Program-made: the position numbers and the translations under genes
The notes under the pieces: model-generated
Told to the model about the DNA's origin: nothing
Database searches by the model: none
What the model saw: the letters and a program-made list of their open reading frames with translations, nothing else
NCBI GenBank assembly: GCA_025356335.1
Contig: JANXUF010000022.1
Location: 1-64,000 of the forward strand
Length of the DNA: 64,000 bases
From: Actinomycetes bacterium
Lineage (GTDB): Bacteria > Actinomycetota > Acidimicrobiia > Acidimicrobiales > Ilumatobacteraceae
Direction of reading: 5' to 3'
In this document: piece after piece, positions 8,115 to 16,064 of the stretch
How the letters are laid out: every line of letters begins with the position of its first letter
Numbering within the stretch: position 1 is the stretch's first letter

Positions 8115-8369
8115 ATGACCTGGAGACCGACAGGGTCACCGACCGTGCGCAAGCAGCGCGATCGCTGGACCGTGCGCACCGACGTGGCCTCGAACACCAA
8201 GGTCCAGAACGAGTGGGCTGCCGGCCATATTTGGATCCTTCGCGAAGTCGAGAAGTCGCGTGATCTCGTGTTCTCGCACTTCGTCCCGGAGCTGCTCGAT
8301 GGCTGGCTCGACCTTCGTGCTCCAGAGTTCAGACACCTGCTGCTCGCAGTCGGAAAATACGGCAAGTAG
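8115..8369 (+). pseudogene. Integrase stub (N-terminal remnant of a tyrosine recombinase)
   Basis: ATG 8115 is preceded by GGAGG at proper spacing. The first 23 residues (MTWRPTGSPTVRKQRDRWTV) resemble the basic N-terminal arm of actinobacterial phage-type integrases, in which a T-V-R-x-R/Q-x-x-R-W-x-V-R motif precedes the core-binding domain. After about residue 24 the open frame continues to TAG 8367-8369 but no longer looks like an integrase, and no catalytic R-H-R-Y domain exists nearby. The position 112 bp after tRNA-Arg fits the left end of a formerly integrated element. A start codon and ribosome site remain but the enzyme is gone. Confidence 0.5.
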
Positions 8370-8801
8370 CCCATCAGGCCTGCGGCAGTTGTTGCCGCAG
8401 CAGTGCTCTTCGCTCCAAACGCGGCCGGGGTCGATAGCCCAAGTCGGCTGAGTACTGCGCCAAGCGGTGACAGAACGCTCACGAAACGGTGTCGATCATT
8501 GTTTGGCTGTTGACGCAGTCGAGGACATCGACCAGGTGAGCGAGTTATTGCCCGACAGAGAACGCGGCGCCGTGGTGTGTCGCAGATTGGAGAACCACCT
8601 CGGTACCTGGCAGCTCGGCTGCGACTGTGGCTGGTGCTCCTGCTCGCTCAGTTGACGTCGGACCGTCGTCGCCGGTATCCGCGCGACAGCGGGCCGAACG
8701 GTCAGCGCACGAGCGACTCGCCGACGCAGATGGCGCGACCGCAAACAGGCACCAGACATTCTGGCGGCGGCGACCGAATCGATCTTGCCGCCGGTGGCGC
8801 C
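8370..8801. other. Gene-free stretch inside the decayed island
   Basis: No frame on either strand here gives a recognisable protein or a convincing start with a ribosome site. Short open frames exist but have irregular composition. The stretch lies between the integrase stub and the arsenate reductase remnant and is probably scrambled island DNA; the missing front half of that reductase gene would have been here. Confidence 0.55.
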
Positions 8802-9038
8802 GTGCCCAAGCGACTCACCGACGCGGCGGTGCAAGCATCCGATGTCGTCATCACGATGGGCTGTGGCGACGCCTGCCCGTTCTACCCGGGCAAGCGCTAC
8901 CTCGACTGGAGCATCGACGACCCCGCAGGGCAAGGCCTCGACGCCGTCCGCGTGATCCGTGACCGGATCGACCATCTCGTTCGGGGTCTGGTCGAGGAAC
9001 TGCTCGGCCACCCCGTCAACGAAGGAGACCGTTCATGA
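8802..9038 (+). pseudogene. Truncated arsenate reductase (C-terminal half only)
   Basis: From about codon GTG 8802 the frame reads PKRLTDAAVQASDVVITMGC, then GDACPFYPGKRYLDW and an acidic D-D-P-A-G-Q segment, ending in a helix with EELLGHP. This is the C-terminal half of a low-molecular-weight-phosphatase-type ArsC and parallels the intact copy that follows (same TMGCGDACP and YPGKRY motifs). The catalytic CX5R loop and the whole N-terminal half are absent. Its TGA (9036-9038) overlaps the ATG of the intact arsC at 9035, so the two were an intact tandem pair before the deletion. Confidence 0.75.
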
Positions 9039-9685
9039 CATCGCGCTACATCGACGACCTACCACTGGTGGAACAGAATCTGATTCTTGGTGTCACCCGC
9101 ACCTTGAGGAACGAGTTCGCCGGCACGTTCGGCCCGGAGACGATCGAACGGTTCGTCGCCGATTCCCTCGACCAACTCGTGCCGTCGGCGAAGATCACGA
9201 CGTTCCTGCCGTTGTTCACCGAGCGATTTGCCCGTGAACGTCTGCAAGCACTGGCGAAGGTCGAAGGGCATCTCGGCACCGGTGAACCGACGGTGTTGTT
9301 CCTCTGCGTCCCCAACGCCGGTCGTTCACAAATGGCGGCCGGTTGGCTCCGCCACCTCGCTGGCGGGCGAGCCACCGTCTATTCCGGGGGCTCGGAGCCG
9401 GCGTCGAACGTCAACATCGCCGCCATCGAAGCGATGGCTGAAGTCGGTATCGACATCACTGCCGAATTCCCGAAACCGTGGACCGAAGAAGTCGTCCGTG
9501 CCGCTGACGTGGTCATCACGATGGGCTGTGGAGATGCCTGTCCGCTCTACCCGGGGAAACGCTACGAGGACTGGGAACTCGACGACCCCGATGGCCAAAA
9601 CGTCGCCGCAGTCAGAGTCATTCGCGACGAGATCCGCCAACGCGTCGAACAATTGATGGAGTCCCTCGCGATCACCGCCGGATAG
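9035..9685 (+). CDS. arsC: Arsenate reductase, low-MW phosphatase type
   Basis: A 216-residue enzyme expected to reduce arsenate to arsenite so that it can be exported. Residues 1-80 form a helical extension (LVEQNLILGVTRTLRNEF) found in actinobacterial ArsC. The phosphatase-like domain begins with VLFLCVPNAGRSQMA, whose CX5R loop holds catalytic Cys91 and Arg97 (usual form CVHNAGRS). Other motifs are YSGGSEPASNVN and VVITMGCGDACPLYPGKRYEDWELDDP, the latter with a Cys pair for redox relay. In this phylum the electron donor is usually mycothiol/mycoredoxin or thioredoxin; the sequence does not decide. It looks intact, unlike its island neighbours. Confidence 0.88.
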   Translation: MTSRYIDDLPLVEQNLILGVTRTLRNEFAGTFGPETIERFVADSLDQLVPSAKITTFLPLFTERFARERLQALAKVEGHLGTGEPTVLFLCVPNAGRSQMAAGWLRHLAGGRATVYSGGSEPASNVNIAAIEAMAEVGIDITAEFPKPWTEEVVRAADVVITMGCGDACPLYPGKRYEDWELDDPDGQNVAAVRVIRDEIRQRVEQLMESLAITAG

Positions 9686-10146
9686 CCGTCACCATGGTCG
9701 CTCAGCGGTTTGCTCTTCGAGGCAACACCGTGAGCATCTCGCTCCCCATCTGTTCGCTGCCACAGTGTCGACCGATACGTCGGCATCCCGGCCACCGCTG
9801 GCTGCGACGAGGAGGTGGGGAGCGACACGCCGATACCCATCCGGACACGATGTCCTGCAGTTCGGGGCCGGTCGCCGACGGCACTCCCGGACGGCAGGTC
9901 ATTTCGACCCTCGGGTCGTTCGGCTCTAGCGAATCTCCCGGCGACGGAGCACCCTGAAAGCATGACCGATCGGTTTTCGACCGAACCCGCCACCACGCCG
10001 ACTCGGCGGCGCTCGATCCCGGTCCCGGCGGCGAGGTGCGACGAAATGGTCGCCTCGGAGCGCCACGATGCGAACGGTGAATGGAGCGGATCGGCGATGA
10101 AATCGGTCGCGCTTCACATCAGGGGTGCCGACGAGTGGATGAGTCG
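9686..10146. other. Gene-free stretch between arsC and acr3
   Basis: About 460 bp without a recognisable protein on either strand. The open frames present have no family motifs or good ribosome sites. An ArsR-type regulator would be usual in an ars cluster, but I cannot see a winged-helix pattern here. Confidence 0.5.
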
Positions 10147-11254
10147 ATGACGATGACTCAGGTGCCTCCGGTGTCTGAGCCTGATGTGCTCCATCGGCTT
10201 TCGGTGCTGAACCGGTTCCTGCCGGGGTGGATCGGTGCTGCGATGGTGTCGGGTGTCGTCCTGGGGCGGCTGTTCCCCGGCTTGGGTTCCTGGCTGGACA
10301 CGATCAAGATCGGAAGCGTCTCGTTACCGATCGCCCTTGGGCTGCTGGTGATGATGTATCCGGTGCTCGCCAAGGTCAAGTACAGCCGTATCGGCGAAGC
10401 GCTGTCGGACCGCCGCTCGATGGGTCTGGCGATGCTGTTCAACTGGGTGATCGGACGGATGGTGATGTTCGCGCTGGCGTGGCTGATGCTGCCGGATCTG
10501 CCGGCGTATCGGACCGGGCTGATCATCGTCGGACTCGCCCCGTGCATTGCGATGGTGTTGATATGGAACGATCTCGCCGGCGGAGACCGCGAACTCGCCG
10601 CCGTACTCGTCGCAATCGACGCGGTCATCCAAGTCTTCGCATACGCGCTGCTTGCTTGGTTCTACCTCGAGGTTCTGCCAGGCTGGCTCGGGCTGGGGAC
10701 CACGCATCTCGACGTCACCGTGTGGGAGATCGCCAAGGTGGTGCTGGTGTTCCTCGGCGTGCCGCTCGTCGCCGGGTTTGCCACCCCGGACGATCGGTGA
10801 ACGGGCCAAGGGAACCGACTGGTACGACAACACCTTCCTGCCACGAATCGGGCCGGTCGCCCTCTACGGATTGCTGTTCACCGTCGTCGTCCTGTTCGCA
10901 TTGCAGGGACACACGATCAGCGACCGACCGTGGGACGTGGCCCGCATCGCGCTGCCGCTCCTCGCGTTCTTCGCCATCATGTGGTTCGCAGCCTTCTTCC
11001 TCGCCCGGCGAATGGGGTTCGACTACCAACGCACCACCACGATCGCGTTCACTGCGGCGAGCAACAACTTCGAGCTCGCGATCGCCGTCGCGATCGGCGT
11101 CTTCGGAGTCACCTCCGGCGAGGCACTGGCCGGGGTCGTCGGTCCGTTGATCGAAGTCCCCGTCCTGGTCGGTCTCGTCTACGTCGCCTTGTGGGCGCGC
11201 AGACATTTCCCCGACGACTCGCCCGCGCCAATCGATCAGGAGGCCAGATCATGA
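10147..11254 (+). pseudogene. acr3: Acr3-family arsenite efflux permease, frameshifted
   Basis: The first frame (ATG 10147 to TGA 10800) encodes about 217 residues of Acr3: a set of membrane helices with FNWVIGRMVMFAL and LAPCIAMVLIWNDLAGGDRE. The Cys of LAPC corresponds to the conserved Acr3 transport cysteine. A second frame then continues the same protein (RTIGERAKGTDWYDNTFLP, ALYGLLFTVVVLFALQG, TAASNNFELAIAVAIGVFG) to TGA 11254. Removing one C from CCCC at 10784-10787 would join them as FAT-RTIGER, matching the family. Either the gene is broken or the base is a sequencing error. The product would export arsenite across the membrane. Confidence 0.85.
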
Positions 11255-11541
11255 ACTGCTTCGACTGCGACCACGCCGGTGACGTCGCAACCGCGATCGC
11301 GATCTGTAGCGACTGCGGTGCCGGTGTGTGCGCCGACCACGCCGTCGTCCGCCCGCATCACCTCACGCGCACGGCGACGATCAACAGGATCATCGTGGTC
11401 GAACCCCCGGCACGACTGATTCGCTGCGTCGCGTGTGCAACAGCCCACGACGCTGCCGATCATCCGGTCGAACCACACCATGAACTGTTTCGTCGCCACG
11501 CCACGCTCGGCGCTGCCGGTCATGGAAACTTTGTGATGTGA
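11251..11541 (+). CDS. DUF2180-like Cys/His-rich small protein
   Basis: A 96-residue protein with paired metal-binding motifs: MNCFDCDHAG near the start, CSDCGAGVCADHA (about 24-36) and CVACATAHD (about 69-77), suggesting one or two zinc sites. I recall DUF2180 proteins of this form in actinobacteria, often beside arsenic genes; their function is unknown to me. ATG 11251 overlaps the acr3 stop (ATGA) and has AGGAGG eight bases upstream. Its TGA overlaps the GTG of the arsA remnant. It seems intact although both neighbours are broken. Confidence 0.7.
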   Translation: MNCFDCDHAGDVATAIAICSDCGAGVCADHAVVRPHHLTRTATINRIIVVEPPARLIRCVACATAHDAADHPVEPHHELFRRHATLGAAGHGNFVM

Positions 11542-12062
11542 ACTGGACGGGTTGGGGAACCAGATTCGTGCTGTTCACCGCCAAGGGTGGCGTCGGCAAG
11601 ACCACGATCTCGTCAGCGGCTGCCGTAGATGTCGCTGATGCGGGGCGTCGGGTCCTGCTCGTGTCGACCGATCCGGCATCGAACCTCGCCGACATGTCCA
11701 GATGACCACCCGCCGAGCACCCACAACACCTCCCTCACGTCCGTGGTCTCGACATCATGGACCTCGACCCGCAACCTGGCGGCCGACGACGACCTGGTCG
11801 GCGTAGAAGCACTCCGGCACCCTCTGGCGCCCTCCGGTCCCGACGCCGAGCCAAGTGTTGGCGCACGGAACTCCGCACCCGGCAGCGACGGCCACTGGGA
11901 CCGATGGCATCGAGGCACACGTCGACGACCTCGAACATGTGGGCCACGGTGTCATCCTCGTCACCGGCAAAGGCGGTGTTGGCAAGACGACCGTCGCCGG
12001 TTTCGTCGTCGCCGGGCTCGCGCACCGGGGGCTGGCACGCGAATGGGCGATCGCAACGCGGG
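11538..12062 (+). pseudogene. arsA: ArsA arsenite-pump ATPase, multiply disrupted two-domain remnant
   Basis: GTG 11538 opens a frame with the first ATPase P-loop (FVLFTAKGGVGKTTISSA) and LLVSTDPASNLADMS, stopping at TGA 11703-11705. A second frame near 11725 retains HLPHVRGLDIMDLDPQ, like the ArsA segment preceding its regulatory region. A third frame near 11925-12020 has HVDDLEHVGHGVILVTGKGG followed by VGKTTVAGFVVAGLAHRG, the linker and P-loop of the second ATPase domain. The order matches a two-domain ArsA, which energises arsenite export, but most of each domain is deleted. Homology ends near 12060, where an antisense mazF remnant begins. Confidence 0.78.
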
Positions 12063-12070
12063 CGGCGACG

Positions 12071-12305
12071 TCAGTAGACGATGTCCAATGCGTAGCGCAG
12101 CGCACGATCGAGATCCGAGCCCCTGACCTCATCGAGCACTCCGACAGGCGATCGGTCGAGATCCTCGACGGGAACGGTGATGATGTTGTCGCAGCTGATC
12201 ACGCCGTCCTCTGGAAGTCCCTTGCGCTGCGCCGACCGGGACTTCCGACCGGATGCCTCTGATTGTTCGCGTGATCGGCGCACATGTCACCGCAGTGAGC
12301 ACCGC
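12071..12305 (-). pseudogene. MazF-type toxin remnant, frameshifted
   Basis: Read on the minus strand, one frame gives TAVTCAPITRTIRGIRSEVPVGA (about 12305-12240) and the next gives GLPEDGVISCDNIITVPVED, then LDRSPVGVLDEVRGSDLDRALRYAL, ending at a stop at 12071. Put together these match the central and C-terminal parts of MazF/PemK mRNA interferases (apiTstirgipsEVpvg...GLp.dsv...dqi.tv). A frameshift near 12235 and loss of the N-terminus make it inactive. No antitoxin gene is visible. It meets the arsA remnant end to end, marking a deletion junction inside the island. Confidence 0.65.
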
Positions 12306-12411
12306 CGCGGCTGCCAACTCCTTGTCGGCACCCGCAGCCTCTTGGGCGGCGATCACCGCGTGAGCGCACGACGCAACGGCTCCGACCGGTTCGTCAGAGT
12401 CAGAATGAAAC

Positions 12412-12446
12412 GGAGAGTATGTCCGTTCACGACGGATCAACTCTCC
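12412..12446. promoter_or_regulatory. Nested palindrome, candidate TetR operator
   Basis: GGAGAGT (12412-12418) pairs with ACTCTCC (12440-12446), and TCCGT (12422-12426) pairs with ACGGA (12432-12436); both pairs share the centre at 12429. The site ends 15 bp before the ATG of the TetR gene, the usual position for autorepression. Confidence 0.6.
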
Positions 12447-12461
12447 ACCGTAGGACGGACG

Positions 12462-13067
12462 ATGTCCCAGCCGATCTCCCGAGCGCCCGCGAGACGGGCC
12501 GACGCCGCCCGCAACCGCGACAAGATACTTGCCGCAGCGCGCATCGCATTTGCCGAACCTGACATCGCGATGTCGATGGCCGAGATCTCGCGTCGCGCCG
12601 GAGTCGGCATGGCGACGCTCTACCGCAACTTTCCCGGACGCCGCGAGTTGCTCGAGGCCCTTTACGTCGACGAGGTCGAGGCGATCGTCGCCGCCGCAGC
12701 CGCCCCCGACGGGAAGACGCCAGGCGAGATTCTCACGGCTTGGCTACACCGGTTCCTCGCCTTCTCGACCAGCAAGCGCCACATCGCCTCCGAACTGCTC
12801 ACGCATGTGGACAGCAGCAACCCTGTGTTCAACGACAACCGCGACCGGGTGCTCGCCGCCGGGCGCCCACTGCTCGTCGCCGCGCAACAGTCTCATGAAG
12901 TACGCGACGACCTCACGCTCGAGCAGATCCTCGACATGATCATCGCCATCGCCACGATCCACGGCGATCCCGGGTACCTCGCGCCGATCCTGCAGACCAC
13001 GTTCGACGGCCTTCGCCCGCCGCTGAAGTCCAAGCCACGTCGACCCGCCGGATCGGCCAACGGCTGA
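12462..13067 (+). CDS. TetR/AcrR-family transcriptional regulator
   Basis: A 201-residue regulator. The N-terminal DNA-binding domain (about 12-60) shows the TetR helix-turn-helix: RDKILAAARIAFAE, MSMAEISRRAGVGMATLYRN and FPGRRELLEALY. The C-terminal ligand domain carries GEILTAWLHRFLAFSTSKRH and a dimerisation-like final helix. ATG 12462 is preferred because it places the HTH at the normal distance and follows the palindrome. It faces the LLM-type oxidoreductase convergently; the promoter of that gene carries similar TCCGTT/AACGGA half-sites, so it may be a target. The ligand is unknown. Confidence 0.9.
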   Translation: MSQPISRAPARRADAARNRDKILAAARIAFAEPDIAMSMAEISRRAGVGMATLYRNFPGRRELLEALYVDEVEAIVAAAAAPDGKTPGEILTAWLHRFLAFSTSKRHIASELLTHVDSSNPVFNDNRDRVLAAGRPLLVAAQQSHEVRDDLTLEQILDMIIAIATIHGDPGYLAPILQTTFDGLRPPLKSKPRRPAGSANG

Positions 13068-13077
13068 GGGCTTGCTG

Positions 13078-13176
13078 ATCGCCGAATCGCCGAATCGCCG
13101 AATCGCCGAACATCCGGCACCGCCGAACATCCGGCACCGCTGGCATCCAGCCGGAGTGCTACCAGCCGGAGTGCGA
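13078..13176. repeat. Three consecutive tandem repeat blocks between convergent genes
   Basis: Downstream of the TetR stop lie roughly four copies of an 8-bp unit (ATCGCCGA), two exact copies of a 17-bp unit (CGCCGAACATCCGGCAC, 13104-13137) and two near-exact copies of a 15-bp unit starting CCAGCCGGAGTGC (13147-13161 and 13162-13176). The second 15-bp copy is the last codons of the LLM gene, so the gene end has been duplicated outward. Slippage is the likely origin. Confidence 0.85.
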
Positions 13177-14049
13177 TCGCAATGTGGCGATGAGCTCCTC
13201 GGCGACCCACTGGGCGACGTGCGCGGGGTACGGCGATGACAGCCCGAGGACGATGTGCTGGAAGCCGGCATCGATCGCTGTGCCGATTGCCTCGCGCGTC
13301 CGGTCAGGCTGTTCGTAGGAAACCGGCAGGTGCATCGAACGGGTGATCGACGCTGGGTTGCGGCCGATCTCGTTGCAATAGCGGTCCAGCAGCGCGCTGC
13401 GGCTGGTGGCATCGTCGATGTCGCCACCGGGGATGTTCCACATATCGGCGTGCTCGGCAACCAACCGCAGGACCGGAGCTGAGCGGCCGCCGACGATGAT
13501 CGGTGGATGGGGGCGTTGCATCGGTTTGGGACTACAGAGTGCTGCTGTGAGGTGGATGTAGTCGCCATCGAAATCGAACGGTTCGGTCTCGGTCCACAGA
13601 CGCCGGATGACCGTGCACGCTTCGGCGAGGCTGCCCACGGAGTGGGCGAAGTCGTCGAAAGGCAGCCCGTGGGCCTCGTATTCGCGGCGAGCCACAGGAT
13701 GGCTGGGTCGTGAGCCTGCGCCGATCCCGAAGTCGAGCCGTCCGCCGGAGACGATGTCGACCGTCGCCGCAATCTTCGCAAGCAGTGCAGGCGGTCGGAA
13801 GCGGTTGCTGGTCACGAGCAGGCCAATGCGCAGTCGCTGCGTCTGTGCTGCGAGGGCCGAAAGCAGTGTCCAGCCTTCGAAGGTCGGTCCGTTTGGGTCA
13901 CCTCCCAGCGGCATGAGGTGATCGAACAGCCAGGCGTGCTCGATCTCCGGGATTACATCCGCCTCGTGCCATACCCGCAGGATGTCGTGATAGCCGACGT
14001 GCATTGGGGGGGTCATGATCCCGAAACTCGGCTGTGGTGTGTGCTGCAT
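13159..14049 (-). CDS. LLM-class flavin-dependent oxidoreductase
   Basis: A 296-residue luciferase-like monooxygenase/dehydrogenase (TIM barrel, FMN or F420). Family motifs are EHAWLFDHLMPLG (N-terminal, with the D-H typical of F420/FMN enzymes), GWTLLSALAAQTQRLRIGLLVT, RPPALLAKIAATVDIVSGGR, LDFGIGAG and HPPIIVGGRSAPVLRLVAEHAD. The start MQHTP at 14049 has a GAAAGG site upstream and leaves the operator-like region 14097-14115 outside the coding sequence; an in-frame longer start at 14157 would include it and is less likely. In this phylum F420 is a frequent cofactor. The substrate is unknown. Confidence 0.87.
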   Translation of the reverse strand: MQHTPQPSFGIMTPPMHVGYHDILRVWHEADVIPEIEHAWLFDHLMPLGGDPNGPTFEGWTLLSALAAQTQRLRIGLLVTSNRFRPPALLAKIAATVDIVSGGRLDFGIGAGSRPSHPVARREYEAHGLPFDDFAHSVGSLAEACTVIRRLWTETEPFDFDGDYIHLTAALCSPKPMQRPHPPIIVGGRSAPVLRLVAEHADMWNIPGGDIDDATSRSALLDRYCNEIGRNPASITRSMHLPVSYEQPDRTREAIGTAIDAGFQHIVLGLSSPYPAHVAQWVAEELIATLRSHSGW

Positions 14050-14366
14050 GGACTGCTGCCTTTCAGAGGGTCGGGATCCGCAAAACGGATAGCATCTCCG
14101 TTTAATGGTAACGGACAGCCTTTCCATTTCGGTCCGGCGTCGAAATTTCACCGACATCGGCGCGCATCACTCATCGACACTGAGCGTCGGCCTGAACAAT
14201 CTTCGGCACGGGTGACACTCGCCGGGGTTCACTGGCAGGTGCTGAAATGCACCAGTTGGACCGGCAACACGACGCGCTGACCTGGTCTTTCTCTGTGAGA
14301 TTTGCGAGCCGGGACACAATTTCAGCACCCTGCTAGGTTCGAGGAACCGAAAGACCGGAGGACAGC
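14050..14366. other. Intergenic region with inverted half-sites (14097-14115)
   Basis: No gene is seen. It holds TCCGTT (14097-14102), seven bases, then AACGGA (14110-14115), plus another AACGGAT at 14084-14090. The ACGGA/TCCGT half-sites match those of the palindrome in front of the TetR gene, so this is a candidate second operator for the divergent LLM and VOC promoters. Confidence 0.45.
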
Positions 14367-14909
14367 GTGTCCGAAACTGTGCGCAAGACCACCATTGCCC
14401 GTCTGCATCACAACGCCTGGATCACTCGCGACCAGGAGGCGACGCGACGGTTCTACGAAGACCTCATCGGGTTGCCGCTCGTCGCCACATGGAGCGAGAC
14501 GGACGAACTGTTCGGGGCCGAGCGCGTGTACTGCCACACGTTCTTCGGCCTCGCCGACGGCAGCGCGTTGGCCTTCTTCCAGTTCGCCAACGAGGAGGAC
14601 CAGGCGCTGTTCGGCCCGACCATGCCGGAGACGCCGTTCTCGCATATCGCCCTGAAGGTCGACCATGACACCCAGGACGAGGTATCGAAGCGGCTGGCCG
14701 ACGCCGGATACACGGAGCCGGCGACGTTCGTCCTCGAGCACGGCTATTGCCGCTCACTGTATGTTCGGGATCCCAACGGCCTGCTGATCGAGCTCACCGC
14801 CGATCATCCGGACGCAGAGGCCATCTCGGTGACGAGGGCTGCGACCGCCCACGATGAACTCGCCAGATGGTTGCAGGGCGACCACACGAGCAACAACACC
14901 TACCGCTGA
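14367..14909 (+). CDS. VOC-family (glyoxalase-fold) dioxygenase-like protein
   Basis: A 180-residue protein with paired beta-alpha-beta-beta-beta modules. LHHNAWITRDQEATRRFYEDLIGLPL opens the first, with a metal-ligand His; FSHIALKVD gives another His; and SLYVRDPNGLLIELTAD supplies the terminal Glu ligand (ELT), the pattern of metal-dependent VOC enzymes such as ring-cleavage dioxygenases or glyoxalase-like proteins. GTG 14367 has GGAGGA six bases upstream. Its TGA overlaps the ATG of the next gene. The substrate is unknown. Confidence 0.83.
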   Translation: MSETVRKTTIARLHHNAWITRDQEATRRFYEDLIGLPLVATWSETDELFGAERVYCHTFFGLADGSALAFFQFANEEDQALFGPTMPETPFSHIALKVDHDTQDEVSKRLADAGYTEPATFVLEHGYCRSLYVRDPNGLLIELTADHPDAEAISVTRAATAHDELARWLQGDHTSNNTYR

Positions 14910-15991
14910 TGGACCTCGGCCCACCTGCAGTTGGCCGATCGGCCACCGCGCTACCGATGATCCCGACGACCGTCATCGGGAGCTATCCGCAGCCGTCGTG
15001 GCTCGTCGACCAGTCGTTGCTGGTCGACAAGGGCGTGCCGCGGACCCGGGCGGCAGACGTCTGGAGGATCCCGGCCGCTGACCTCGACGATGCTCTCGAC
15101 GCGGCGACGTTGCAGGCGATACATGATCAGGCTCGCGCTGGGATCGACATCATCACCGACGGCGAAATACGTCGCGAAAGCTATTTCAACCACTTCGCCA
15201 ATGCTCTCGACGGGGTCGATCGCGAACGTATCGGCGAGAGTCTCAATCGGGTCGGTGGACGCTCCACGGTTCCAGTGGTGACCGGGCCGATCCGTCGAAC
15301 AGCACCTGTAGAACTGGCGGCAGCCGAGTTTCTGCGTTCGGCCACCGACAGGGCCACGAAGGTCACCGTGCCTGGCCCGTTCACGCTCAGCCAGTTGGCC
15401 CAGAATGAGCACTACGAGGATCAGCGTTCTCTCGCTCTCGCCTACGCCGAGGCGATCAACGAGGAGCTCACAGACCTCGTGGCCGCCGGCATCGACGTGG
15501 TGCAGATCGACGAGCCGTACCTCCAGGCAAACGCCGATGCAGCGCGGGTTTTCGCCGTCGAGGCGATCGACCGAGCGCTCGCCGGCATCAACACAACGAC
15601 CGTCCTGCATACGTGCTACGGGTATGCGATCTACGTGTCGGACAAACGTGGTGGATATCCGTTCCTTTCCGAGCTTGCCGAGTGCGCCGCCGACCAACTG
15701 GCAATCGAGTTCGCCCAGCCGCGGCTGGATCCGAGCGTGCTTGCGTCACTGGGCTCGAAGATCGTCGTGCTCGGAGTGATCGACCTGTCGACGGAACGGG
15801 TGGAGACGCCGGAGGTCGTCGCCGATCGATTGCGGGCAGCGCTTGACGTCGTTTCGCCGGAACGCCTGATCGCCGCGCCGGACTGCGGGATGAAGTTCCT
15901 GCCTCGATCCGTGGCCTTCGCCAAGCTTGGCGCCCTCGCCGAGGGTGCTGCGCTTGTTCGAGCGGAAATAGGCAGTCGCAGCGCTCGCTGA
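14909..15991 (+). CDS. MetE C-terminal-domain-like methyltransferase
   Basis: A 360-residue single-barrel homologue of the catalytic domain of cobalamin-independent methionine synthase. Motifs are TTVIGSYPQP, GIDIITDGEIRRESYFNHF, VPGPFTLSQLA and DVVQIDEPYL, then HTCYGYAIY and PDCGMKFLPR, which supply the Zn ligands His, Cys and Cys. The N-terminal half of full-length MetE is missing, as in short archaeal and bacterial MetE-like proteins that use other methyl donors or act in thiol-alkyl transfer. ATG 14909 overlaps the VOC gene stop (TGATG), so the two are co-transcribed; ATG 14957 is also possible. Confidence 0.85.
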   Translation: MDLGPPAVGRSATALPMIPTTVIGSYPQPSWLVDQSLLVDKGVPRTRAADVWRIPAADLDDALDAATLQAIHDQARAGIDIITDGEIRRESYFNHFANALDGVDRERIGESLNRVGGRSTVPVVTGPIRRTAPVELAAAEFLRSATDRATKVTVPGPFTLSQLAQNEHYEDQRSLALAYAEAINEELTDLVAAGIDVVQIDEPYLQANADAARVFAVEAIDRALAGINTTTVLHTCYGYAIYVSDKRGGYPFLSELAECAADQLAIEFAQPRLDPSVLASLGSKIVVLGVIDLSTERVETPEVVADRLRAALDVVSPERLIAAPDCGMKFLPRSVAFAKLGALAEGAALVRAEIGSRSAR

Positions 15992-16064
15992 CCTCAGCAA
16001 CGCTGGCACGGCTGCCCTGTCGATATGTCGACGATCGCGGCCGATGTCGACGACAACGATGTTT

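Noticed and set aside
8136..8336. A minus-strand frame with helix-like composition (EPAIEQLRDEVREHEITRLL)
   Set aside because: It reads like a protein but has no recognised family, no clear ribosome site, and lies in the decayed island antisense to the integrase stub frame. Left as uncertain.
7610..8482. A 290-codon minus-strand open frame across the tRNA
   Set aside because: Its peptide contains GTRTPNLLIRSQTLYPLSYG, the known artefact of translating the opposite strand of a tRNA gene; the frame also lies antisense to a real coding end.
8370..12305. An insertion sequence as the cause of the island's decay
   Set aside because: No transposase motif or terminal inverted repeats were found; deletions and frameshifts explain what is seen.
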